From NCBI RefSeq assembly GCF_025753795.1, contig NZ_JAOWPS010000005.1:612094-676093 (forward strand): a DNA stretch of 64,000 bases. Reading direction: 5' to 3'. Below, one piece after another: positions 8,679 through 15,714 of the stretch; positions within the stretch are counted from its first letter, which is position 1, and each line of letters begins with the position of its first letter. Source of the stretch: Mesorhizobium sp. YC-39. Its GTDB lineage: Bacteria > Pseudomonadota > Alphaproteobacteria > Rhizobiales > Rhizobiaceae. The notes under the pieces were generated by a model. The model saw nothing but the letters and a program-made list of their open reading frames with translations, was not told the DNA's origin and made no database searches. A program made the position numbers and the translations under genes.

Positions 8679-9130
8679 GCAGCCTCTACCGCAAGAGCCG
8701 GCGAGCCAAGAGCCGTCAGAATCTCGGCGGTGTCGTGGTAAAACGGCGTGCCTTCGATCAGGCGACCGTCCTTGAAACGCAAGACTTCCGCAAATGGCTG
8801 TGTGACAATGGCGCCGTTTGCTCGGGCAGTCAGGCGCAGCGTGCAGCTCATATACACCATGTCATCGTTTTGGGCGGCCTGAAGACACTCTACAGCCACA
8901 TCGCTCCACATTTCCCGCATCTTGTAGAAAAGAGCACCGATGCCGTCGAGGCCCTTCCAGTCACCGGCATAGGGAAGCGATCGCGGCTCATGCACAACGA
9001 CCTCGGCGTGGAATGCGCCGGCAAGCATATCGACGCTGTCGGAGTCAGAGCGCAGGAAGCGCATTTCAACGTCGAACATGTTTTCGAGAAGTTCCATGGC
9101 GGTGCTTCGCCGATCGAGCGTTTTTTCCAT
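8675..9130 (-). CDS. SnoaL-like / NTF2-fold protein
   Basis: The 151-residue protein looks like a SnoaL-type cone-shaped fold: an N-terminal helix, AFHAEVVVHEPRSLPYAGDWKGLDGI, then beta strands ending FKDGRLIEGTPFYHDTAEI. Such proteins act as isomerases, cyclases or ligand binders; the activity here is unknown. The ATG at 9130 has GGAG seven bases upstream and is preferred to an internal ATG. Confidence 0.75.
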   Translation of the reverse strand: MEKTLDRRSTAMELLENMFDVEMRFLRSDSDSVDMLAGAFHAEVVVHEPRSLPYAGDWKGLDGIGALFYKMREMWSDVAVECLQAAQNDDMVYMSCTLRLTARANGAIVTQPFAEVLRFKDGRLIEGTPFYHDTAEILTALGSPALAVEAA

Positions 9131-9225
9131 TGTTGATCTCCGTGTTTGCCAGCACGATCCGTTTCATGCGGTCAGCACGGCTTGCCTATTATGTCGTCAG
9201 CCCGACACCCGTTTCCTGACAGCTA

Positions 9226-9300
9226 ATGCATGTCGCCCAAAAGTGTGCTGCGGTTTTGGGACAACGACATGCATAAAAACAAGAGACTAAAGCCCGTCGC
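9226..9300. repeat. Rhizobial-type intergenic palindrome, copy 1
   Basis: The 49-base core (9226-9274) begins ATGCATGTCG and ends CGACATGCAT, with inner arms CCCAAAA and TTTTGGG. It is followed by a tail AAAACAAGAGACTAAAGC that also follows the core of the copy at 11572-11620 (inverse orientation). The core length is identical in both. A third, diverged copy is at 59629-59676. Confidence 0.85.
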
Positions 9301-9350
9301 TAAAACGTCATGGAGTTGGGATAACGCCGGCAAAGGTTCGGAGACGAAAA

Positions 9351-9962
9351 ATGTCCGTCATCAACACGGTGGAACAGCTCGAAGCCCTTTATGGCCTGCC
9401 CGGCGAAGCGTCGGTGGTCAAGGAACTCGACCATGTCATTCCCGAATACGCCGCCTTCATCGAGGCCTCGCCCTTCGTCGCGCTGGCGACCAGCGGGCCG
9501 GAAGGGCTGGACTGCTCGCCGCGCGGCGATCTTGCCGGCTTCGTGCGCATCCATGACCCGAAAACCCTGATGATGCCGGACCGGCGTGGCAACAACCGTG
9601 CCGATTCGCTGAAAAACATCATCAGGGATTCGCGCGTCGGACTGTTGTTCCTGGTGCCAGGCTCCGGCACGACACTGCGCGTCAACGGCCGGGCCTACAT
9701 CACCACCGATACTGCGCTTTGTGCCTCCTTCACCGTCGAAGGCAAGCCGGCGCGCTCGGTCACGGTTGTCGATATCGATTCGGTGTATTTCCAGTGCGCC
9801 CGAGCCATTGTCCGATCGGAACTGTGGAATGCGGCAAAGCATGTCGATCCAAGATCGCTGCCGACACCGGGAAAAATCCTGGAAGTCACCAGCCGCAAGA
9901 GCATCGACGGCGAGGCCTACGACAAGGAATGGCCCGAGCGGGCGAAGAAGACGATGTGGTAG
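9351..9962 (+). CDS. Pyridoxamine 5'-phosphate oxidase-family FMN-binding protein
   Basis: The 203-residue protein has the split-barrel flavin-binding pattern: FVALATSGPEGLDCSPRGDLAGFV, then MMPDRRGNNRADSLKNII, RVGLLFLVPGSGTTLRVNGRAYIT and a C-terminal section. This is the DR2398-type subfamily of PPOX-class proteins, which bind FMN or F420-like flavins with mostly unknown substrates. It starts about 50 bases after the palindromic repeat. Confidence 0.88.
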   Translation: MSVINTVEQLEALYGLPGEASVVKELDHVIPEYAAFIEASPFVALATSGPEGLDCSPRGDLAGFVRIHDPKTLMMPDRRGNNRADSLKNIIRDSRVGLLFLVPGSGTTLRVNGRAYITTDTALCASFTVEGKPARSVTVVDIDSVYFQCARAIVRSELWNAAKHVDPRSLPTPGKILEVTSRKSIDGEAYDKEWPERAKKTMW

Positions 9963-9972
9963 GTGCGTGGAT

Positions 9973-10090
9973 ATTCAGGCGAGCCCGGCCTGCAAATGGC
10001 GGTTTCCTGCGCTTCCGGTGCTCACGTACTTTAAGTACGCTCCGCTCCGGTTCTCGGAAGCCACCATTTTCGACTCGGCCTGACCTGAAT
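9973..10090. repeat. Large imperfect intergenic palindrome between convergent genes
   Basis: Outer arms ATTCAGG (9973-9979) and CCTGAAT (10084-10090) enclose further paired segments (AAATGGCGG with CCACCATTT) around a central CGTACTTTAAGTACG. The element fills most of the gap between the FMN-protein stop and the MarR stop. It could act as a bidirectional terminator. The central motif recalls a repeat seen in many proteobacterial genomes. Confidence 0.6.
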
Positions 10091-10105
10091 CTCAACACAC
10101 CTAGG

Positions 10106-10558
10106 TCAGGCCTCCTTCAGCACCTCATAGATCTTGCGCATCTGCTCGCCGATCATGTCGCACTGTTCCGGCGTCGATTGGCTCATCGCCTTCTCGATCA
10201 GCGCCATATGGACCTTCAGCGCCTGCATCAGCAGTTCCGTGCCGGCCTCGGTCAAGGTCAGCCGCAGCACCCGCTTGTCCTTCTCGTCGCCTTCGCGGCG
10301 CAGCAGGCCCCGGGTCTCGAGCTGCGGCAAAAGCATGGTGATGTTGGAGCGGCCGACCAGCAGCCGCCTGGCGAGATCGTGCTGCGACATGCCGGGGTGG
10401 CGGTAGAGGTTCATCAGCACATCGAGCTGCGCCGGCTTCAGGTCCAGCGGCGCGAGCTTCACCGCCAGGGCGCGTTCCAGCACATGGCAGGCGCGCGCCA
10501 CCGCGACCCAGTTGCGAAAACGCGGGTTGTCCCAGGGCAGCTCTTGCTTAATGTTCAT
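10106..10558 (-). CDS. MarR-family transcriptional regulator
   Basis: The 150-residue protein has a winged-helix core: LDLKPAQLDVLMNLYRHPGMSQHDLARRLLVGRSNITMLLPQLETRGLL, then the wing RREGDEKDKRVLRLTLTEAG. It is divergent from an alpha/beta hydrolase gene, the usual arrangement for a MarR repressor and its target. No ribosome-binding site precedes the ATG at 10558; one operator half-site overlaps the start codon. Ligand unknown. Confidence 0.92.
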   Translation of the reverse strand: MNIKQELPWDNPRFRNWVAVARACHVLERALAVKLAPLDLKPAQLDVLMNLYRHPGMSQHDLARRLLVGRSNITMLLPQLETRGLLRREGDEKDKRVLRLTLTEAGTELLMQALKVHMALIEKAMSQSTPEQCDMIGEQMRKIYEVLKEA

Positions 10559-10586
10559 GTTTGAACTATTATGTTCATGCTTGAAC
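10544..10586 (+). promoter_or_regulatory. Double MarR-type operator with overlapping candidate promoter for the hydrolase gene
   Basis: Two 14-bp inverted repeats, GTTCA-TGTT-TGAAC (10553-10566) and GTTCA-TGCT-TGAAC (10573-10586), are 20 bp apart centre to centre, about two helical turns. A possible sigma-70 promoter reads TTGCTT (10544-10549), 17-base spacer, TATTAT (10567-10572), facing the hydrolase gene. The first site fills its spacer and also covers the marR start. This fits autorepression plus repression of the hydrolase; binding is inferred. Confidence 0.75.
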
Positions 10587-10605
10587 GAATGGATGGATCG
10601 CCACT

Positions 10606-11514
10606 ATGGCATCATTTGGACTGAAGGTCATCCGGGGCGTGTTTGGCGCCGCCGAATATGTGGCTCCCCGCCTTACCGGGCGCGCGGCGTTCGAATTGTT
10701 CTGCCGCACGCCGAACGCCAGGGCTTTGAGCGATGGCGAGCGCCGCGCGGTTGATCGCGCCGCCGCTTTCATGGCCGAGGCCCGCCACCATCGGCTCAAG
10801 ACCGCAAAGGGCTGCATCATGGTGCATGAGTTCCGGCCCGAGCCGGGCAGGGCGACCGAGGGCACCGTGCTTGTCATCCATGGCTGGCGCTCGCGCACCG
10901 AATATATGCGCGCGCTGATCGAGGGCTATCGCGATGCCGGCTACAAGGTCGTCTCGCTCGACCTGCCGGGCCATGGCCAGTCGCAGGGCCGTCGGCTGAC
11001 ATTGGTCAGCGCGGTCGATGCCGCGCGACTCGCTGGCGAATGGTTCGGCCCGTTCGCAGCGGTTGTCGGCCATTCCTTCGGCGGCGCCGTGGCCGCGAAC
11101 GCCGTCGCCGGGTCGGTCAAGAACATCCCGCCGCTGGTGGCCGAGCGGCTGGTGCTCATCGCAGCGCCGAGTTCCTTGCCGGCGATCTTCACCGATTTCA
11201 GCCGCATGCTCAATGTCGGCCCACGCTCGCAGGCAGCCATGGCCGACAGGGTCGAACACATCGCCGGTCGGCCGCTGCACGAATTCACCGGCGACCGTCA
11301 GCTTGCCAGCAAGCCGGTGCCGACGCTGGTCATCCATGCGCCGGACGATCGCGAGGTGTCCGCCGATCATGCAAGGCTTTACGCGGAAGCCGGCGACCAT
11401 GTCCGACTCCACTGGGCGGACGGGCTCGGCCACCGCCGTATCCTCGCCGACAAGGGCGTGGCCGAGCATGCCATCGGCTTCGTCGCTGGCCGGGACCCGG
11501 TTTCGCTGCACTGA
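10606..11514 (+). CDS. Alpha/beta hydrolase (lysophospholipase/esterase-like)
   Basis: This 302-residue alpha/beta-hydrolase has an oxyanion region VLVIHGWRS, the nucleophile elbow GHSFGG (Ser), the acidic residue in HAPDDREV and the histidine in LGHRRI. The substrate is unknown; lipid or xenobiotic esters are typical for MarR-controlled hydrolases. The promoter and operators lie directly upstream. The downstream gap carries a composite palindromic repeat. Confidence 0.88.
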   Translation: MASFGLKVIRGVFGAAEYVAPRLTGRAAFELFCRTPNARALSDGERRAVDRAAAFMAEARHHRLKTAKGCIMVHEFRPEPGRATEGTVLVIHGWRSRTEYMRALIEGYRDAGYKVVSLDLPGHGQSQGRRLTLVSAVDAARLAGEWFGPFAAVVGHSFGGAVAANAVAGSVKNIPPLVAERLVLIAAPSSLPAIFTDFSRMLNVGPRSQAAMADRVEHIAGRPLHEFTGDRQLASKPVPTLVIHAPDDREVSADHARLYAEAGDHVRLHWADGLGHRRILADKGVAEHAIGFVAGRDPVSLH

Positions 11515-11521
11515 CGCTAAG

Positions 11522-11620
11522 GCGCGTCCATTTGAACGGATTCACGTGACGCGCTTTAAGTCCTTGTTTTCATGCATGTCGTTATCGCAAAACCGCTGCG
11601 CACTTTTGCGCGACATGCAT
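11522..11620. repeat. Composite rhizobial-type palindromic repeat, copy 2
   Basis: Two palindromes abut here. The first has arms GCGCGTC (11522-11528) and GACGCGC (11548-11554). The second is the 49-base ATGCATGTCG core (11572-11620), inverse to copy 1 at 9226. The joining segment CTTTAAGTCCTTGTTTTC is the reverse of the tail after copy 1. The edge at 11620 coincides with the first base of the ancestral stop of the rhodanese gene. Confidence 0.85.
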
Positions 11621-12023
11621 TAAGTGTCTTGTCTCTTTTTCTGGCCGGATTCGACCGGCAGTCCCGCCGCCTTCCATGCGGTGTAGCCGCCAAGGATATG
11701 CTTGACCGGTGACAGACCATGTCCTGCGCCGTCTTGGTGGCAAGCGCCGAACGCCAGCCGCCGGCGCAGAAGAAGACAAAGCTCTTTCCCGAGGCAAAGA
11801 ATGGCTTGTGATAGGGGCTTTCGGGGTCGATCCAGAATTCCAGCATGCCGCGGGTGACATGCCTGGCGCCAGGAATCCTGCCGTCCCGTTCAACCTCGCG
11901 CGGGTCACGCAGATCGACGAAGATCGTGCCTTCGTCGTCGAGCAGCCCTGCTGCTTCCTCCGGCGAGACCACCTCGATCTCGGCATTTGCCTCGTCGAGC
12001 AGCTCGCGATATCCCTTTTTCAC
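11620..12023 (-). pseudogene. Rhodanese-like domain protein with a one-base frameshift
   Basis: The frame starts at GTG 12023 (GGGAGGG upstream) and encodes a single rhodanese domain: IFVDLRDPREVERDGRIPGARHV, and the active-site loop FFCAGGWRSA with its cysteine. After QDM the frame shifts near 11717-11719, where one G appears to be missing. In the other frame the expected ending GGYTAWKAAGLPVESGQ runs to TAA at 11620. Without the shift the protein would have about 134 residues. As read, the frame continues to 11556 inside the repeat. A sequencing error in the G run is possible. Confidence 0.8.
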
Positions 12024-12199
12024 CGGCTCACCCTCCCGACAGCATGTTTGCTGGCCGCCTGGATTTGCAGCATAACATCGGGCCTTTGTCACGCCGCGTC
12101 GGCGGCTCCATCCTCCTGCCGGGAGCGCGATGAACACGCTCAGGTTGTCACGATGTTGTGAAACTGTTCGGCAACAGGACCGCTGAAATTTATGGAAGC

Positions 12200-12228
12200 T
12201 TAACGAAATCGGTATGAATCAGTATAGT
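12200..12228 (+). promoter_or_regulatory. Candidate promoter for the L,D-transpeptidase gene
   Basis: TTAACG (12200-12205), a 17-base spacer and TATAGT (12223-12228) lie in the 296-base gap between the rhodanese and transpeptidase genes, about 90 bases before the ATG. The -35 match is modest. I see no other feature in the gap (12024-12319). Confidence 0.35.
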
Positions 12229-12319
12229 CGAGCCTTACATCCGTCATAGGGTGGGTGATCCCGTCAAGCGGTGCGAAACGGGCAGAACGGGAACCGGTTG
12301 CAGCCGGAGCGGGTGATCC

Positions 12320-14281
12320 ATGAAATTCCTGGGAAATAAAGCAACCGTGATGCCGCTTGTGGCGGCTGCGGCAATGCTGGCCTTCGGCGCACCGCCGGCA
12401 AACGCGCAAGGGCTTTTCGAGATGCTTTTCGGCGGCGGCATCAAGCGCGCGCCGCAAGGTGACTTCCCGCCGCCGCCGTCGAAAAAATACAAGCCGAAGC
12501 AAAATGCGCCGGCTGCTTCTCGCAATGGCGGCAGCAAGCGCGGCGGTGGGGGCGGTGGCGCCGCCGTCCAGATTAGCAGCCCGTCCTATTATACCTATAA
12601 AAGCGATCCGCTCGTGCGCGTCGATTTCGCGGCGCTGGTAGCAACGCCCGAGCCGGCAATGCCGATGCAGGCGATGCCCGAGCCGGCAAAGCCGCAGGAT
12701 GCCGCTTTCCAGCCGTCCTCCGCCACCAATGCTGCCTTCCACGAGGCGATTGCCGGGCTCGACGGCTATGAACTCTTTGCCGAGAAGGACATCGCCAAGG
12801 CGCTCGTTGCCTATTACTCGGCCAATCCGGACTTCATCTGGGTGACGGGAACCAGCGCCAACGGCCGCGCCCAGGATGCTGTGCGGGTGTTGGGCGAGGC
12901 GGCGAGCTACGGCCTCACGCCCGCCGACTATACGGTTGAAGTGCCTGCAGCCAGCGCATCGGCGGGCGACGCCGATGCGCGGCTGAAGCAGCTTGTCCGC
13001 TTCGAGATGGCGCTGTCGGCGCGCGTTCTGCGCTACGTTCGTGACGCGCAAAGTGGCCGTGTCGATCCCAATCGCATGACCGGCTACTATGATTTCCCGG
13101 CCAAGCCGATCGACATGGAGGGCGTGCTGAAAACGCTGGCGCACACCCAGCAGGTGCGCACCTATCTCGAATCGCGCCATCCGCAGAACGCCGAGTACCA
13201 GGCGCTGCGCGTCGAACTGGAATCGCTGCAGGCCAGCGCCGAAGACGAAATCGTTGTCGATCCCAAATTGCTGCTGAAGCCGGGCGAGAGCAGCCCCGAA
13301 CTGCCGAAGCTCTTGACCAAGATCGCGCGCAATCTCGACGATGAGATGGGCGGCACCTATGGCGAGACCCTGGCAAGGCTTGCCACCAGCGAGGACTATG
13401 TTCCGGAGTTGGTGCCGGTCATCAAGGCGGTGCAGAAGAAGGCCGGAATGAAAGGCGACGGCGTCATCGGGCCGCGTACCGTGGCGGCATTGGCGGGCAC
13501 CTCCAAGGCCGACAAGATCCAGAAAGTACAGGTCGCGCTGGAAGAGCTGCGCTGGCTGCCCTCCGATCTCGGCAGTCCGCGCGTTTTCATCAACCAGCCT
13601 GCCTTTACGGCGAGCTATATCGACAATGGCGAAGAGAAGCTGAAGACCCGCGCCGTCATCGGCAGGACCACGAACCAGACCGCCTTCTTCTACGACCACA
13701 TCAAGCAGGTCGACTTCCATCCCTATTGGGGCGTGCCGCAGTCTATCCTGGTCAACGAGATGCTGCCCCGGCTGCGCCGCGATCCGGGCTATCTCGACCG
13801 TGCCGGCTATGAGGTGGTCAATGCGCGCGGCAAGCGCATTCCCTCGTCTTCGGTCAATTGGGGCGGGTATGGCGCAAAAATACCTTACGGCGTGCGTCAG
13901 CTGCCGAGCGAGGCAAATGCTCTGGGCGAATTGAAGATCCTGTTCCCCAACAAGCACGCAATCTACATGCACGACACGCCGCAGAAGTCGTTCTTCCAGC
14001 GCGACATGCGCGCGCTCAGCCATGGCTGTGTGCGCCTGCAGGATCCGCGTGGCATGGCGGCGGCGGTGCTCGGTACCTCGGTCGACTACATCGCCGAGAA
14101 GCTGAAGCACGGGCATTCGACCGAAGACGTGACGCGCACCATCCCGGTCTATGTCGCCTATTTCACCGCCTGGCCCGATATGGCCGGCAATGTCGAATAT
14201 TTCAACGACATCTACGACCGCGACACGCGGCTGCAGCAGGCGATCGACAGCACGGAAGCCGTGCGCTCGCCGGCAAGCTGA
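12320..14281 (+). CDS. L,D-transpeptidase, YcbB/LdtD-like
   Basis: The protein has 653 residues and a signal peptide (residues 1-30). A Gly/Lys/Pro-rich linker follows, then a scaffold domain (about 130-340), a peptidoglycan-binding helical motif near residue 380 (AVQKKAGMKGDGVIGPRTVAALAG), and a C-terminal YkuD catalytic domain. The catalytic motif SHGCVRL has Ser567, His568 and Cys570. Such enzymes make 3-3 cross-links between meso-diaminopimelate residues, which are abundant in Rhizobiales with polar growth. The ATG follows GCCGGAGCGGGTG upstream. Confidence 0.94.
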   Translation: MKFLGNKATVMPLVAAAAMLAFGAPPANAQGLFEMLFGGGIKRAPQGDFPPPPSKKYKPKQNAPAASRNGGSKRGGGGGGAAVQISSPSYYTYKSDPLVRVDFAALVATPEPAMPMQAMPEPAKPQDAAFQPSSATNAAFHEAIAGLDGYELFAEKDIAKALVAYYSANPDFIWVTGTSANGRAQDAVRVLGEAASYGLTPADYTVEVPAASASAGDADARLKQLVRFEMALSARVLRYVRDAQSGRVDPNRMTGYYDFPAKPIDMEGVLKTLAHTQQVRTYLESRHPQNAEYQALRVELESLQASAEDEIVVDPKLLLKPGESSPELPKLLTKIARNLDDEMGGTYGETLARLATSEDYVPELVPVIKAVQKKAGMKGDGVIGPRTVAALAGTSKADKIQKVQVALEELRWLPSDLGSPRVFINQPAFTASYIDNGEEKLKTRAVIGRTTNQTAFFYDHIKQVDFHPYWGVPQSILVNEMLPRLRRDPGYLDRAGYEVVNARGKRIPSSSVNWGGYGAKIPYGVRQLPSEANALGELKILFPNKHAIYMHDTPQKSFFQRDMRALSHGCVRLQDPRGMAAAVLGTSVDYIAEKLKHGHSTEDVTRTIPVYVAYFTAWPDMAGNVEYFNDIYDRDTRLQQAIDSTEAVRSPAS

Positions 14282-14286
14282 TCCAG

Positions 14287-14757
14287 CTAAAGCTGATAGA
14301 GCGGGCGACGGAAGCCGGCTTCGCGGCCGGTGATCAGCCAGTAGATCAGGCCGGCGACGAGGCCGGCGGCAGCGATGATGCCGATATCGGCCCAGCGCTC
14401 AGGGCTCATGTCCTCCGGCGCGCTCGGCCAGACCAGGGCGAAGCCGCCGACCGCAGCCGCGGCGCCGAAGACCATGTGCAGCCAGAAATTGCGCAGCGAA
14501 AAGAATTCGGCGATCAGCGCGAAGATCAGGGTTTGCAGGCCGGTCAGTATGATCGTCAGGAAATAGATGAACATGCCGAGCGGCGGCACCACCAGCGCCA
14601 CGATCGGAGTAATCCCCATGAAACCGAAATACTCCGGCGCATTGGGCAGCGAACTCAACGCGGCGTAGATGGCCACCACCGCGATCAACCCAACCAGCAC
14701 CGCAACAAAATAGCCGGCAAGCATCATCAGGACGCGTTTCAATACGTGCTTCGCCAT
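14287..14757 (-). CDS. Inner-membrane protein of unknown function, four transmembrane segments
   Basis: The 156-residue protein shows four hydrophobic helices (about 9-33, 48-75, 92-110 and 124-142). The N-terminus MAKHVLKRVLMM is basic. I do not recognise a named family. It is convergent with the transpeptidase gene, the stops being only about 6 bases apart. Confidence 0.72.
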   Translation of the reverse strand: MAKHVLKRVLMMLAGYFVAVLVGLIAVVAIYAALSSLPNAPEYFGFMGITPIVALVVPPLGMFIYFLTIILTGLQTLIFALIAEFFSLRNFWLHMVFGAAAAVGGFALVWPSAPEDMSPERWADIGIIAAAGLVAGLIYWLITGREAGFRRPLYQL

Positions 14758-14879
14758 GCCCGCCCCCCATGCAGCGTAGTGATAACGCCGCAGTCAGCCA
14801 TCAAAGACGCGATGACGCAAGGGGAGGCGGAAAGGCTGGTGGCCTGAGGTGGGCTGCGAATGCTGACTGATGGCAGGGC

Positions 14880-15152
14880 TTATTTCGGCTCGGCCGTGAC
14901 TGGGTCGTAGGTGATTTCGACTTTCGCCTTGTCGGTCGTGTAGTAGGTAACGGTATAGGCGCCGCTGTCCCAATCGACCTCTTCCACATAGCGAAAATCG
15001 TTGCGCTGCTCGACCTTGGCAATGATTTCCGACAGTTTTTTGGCATTCGGCGGCGGCAATGGTCCGTCCGCGGCAAAGGCTGATCCGCCGAGGAAGAGAG
15101 CGGCGACACCTGTTGCTAGGACAAGACTGGTCGCCAAAACAAATCTGGACAT
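14880..15152 (-). CDS. Small periplasmic PepSY-like protein
   Basis: The 90-residue protein has a signal peptide (residues 1-27, ending AFA) and one PepSY-like unit: KLSEIIAKVEQRNDFRYVEEVDWDSGAYTVTYYT. PepSY domains act as periplasmic inhibitors or ligand-binding modules. Nothing nearby points to a partner. Confidence 0.75.
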   Translation of the reverse strand: MSRFVLATSLVLATGVAALFLGGSAFAADGPLPPPNAKKLSEIIAKVEQRNDFRYVEEVDWDSGAYTVTYYTTDKAKVEITYDPVTAEPK

Positions 15153-15714
15153 GGCTTTCCCTCACGCTTCGTTCAATAGAACTCGTTTCAAGGCGGGTTT
15201 GTTCCGGCATCGCCGATGCGCCGCGCTATAGTGCATGCCTCAAGCCTAACCTGCTTCCTTCGGAAGAAAACCGCTTACCACGGAAATCGTGATCCGCATT
15301 TCCTGTAGGCACGAGAGCAGCGGAGACTCATTTTCAAGCCGATTTGCTCCACCTCCCAAAATTGCAGCTGCTCAATTGTGCCACCATTGTCGCATCTTTC
15401 ACCAGAGGCCGTCTCAAAGGGCCACGGGGACCACGGCTTAGGTCGATGAAAGTTGTTTTATTTCAATGCGTAAGGGCGAATACTTTGCCGACAATTTCGA
15501 ACAACAGGCAGCTAGGCATGGACGACACGCGGCCTCCGACATATTAGCTGATCGTAGTAGAGATTTTGCCGAGACCCTGTTAGGATTCCTGCCAAGACAG
15601 GGCGACATCGGCGCGTTGCACCTGCCAGGGATCCTCTTCCAGCAAAGCGACGAAATGTTCAGAGGCAGGTAGTCGCCTGCGCTGGCGCAGACCAGAAAAG
15701 ACCGGGGCTTAGAC
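15153..15714. other. 562-base intergenic stretch with no supported gene
   Basis: It separates the PepSY-like gene from the cyclase gene and must hold their divergent promoters. Short open frames exist on both strands (for example 15466-15672), but none has a convincing ribosome-binding site or recognisable product. GC is slightly lower around 15440-15500. Confidence 0.5.

Noticed and set aside
11556..11619. Extension of the rhodanese frame into the palindromic repeat
   Set aside because: The residues are unlike any rhodanese ending and come from a one-base shift; the family ending is present in the other frame.
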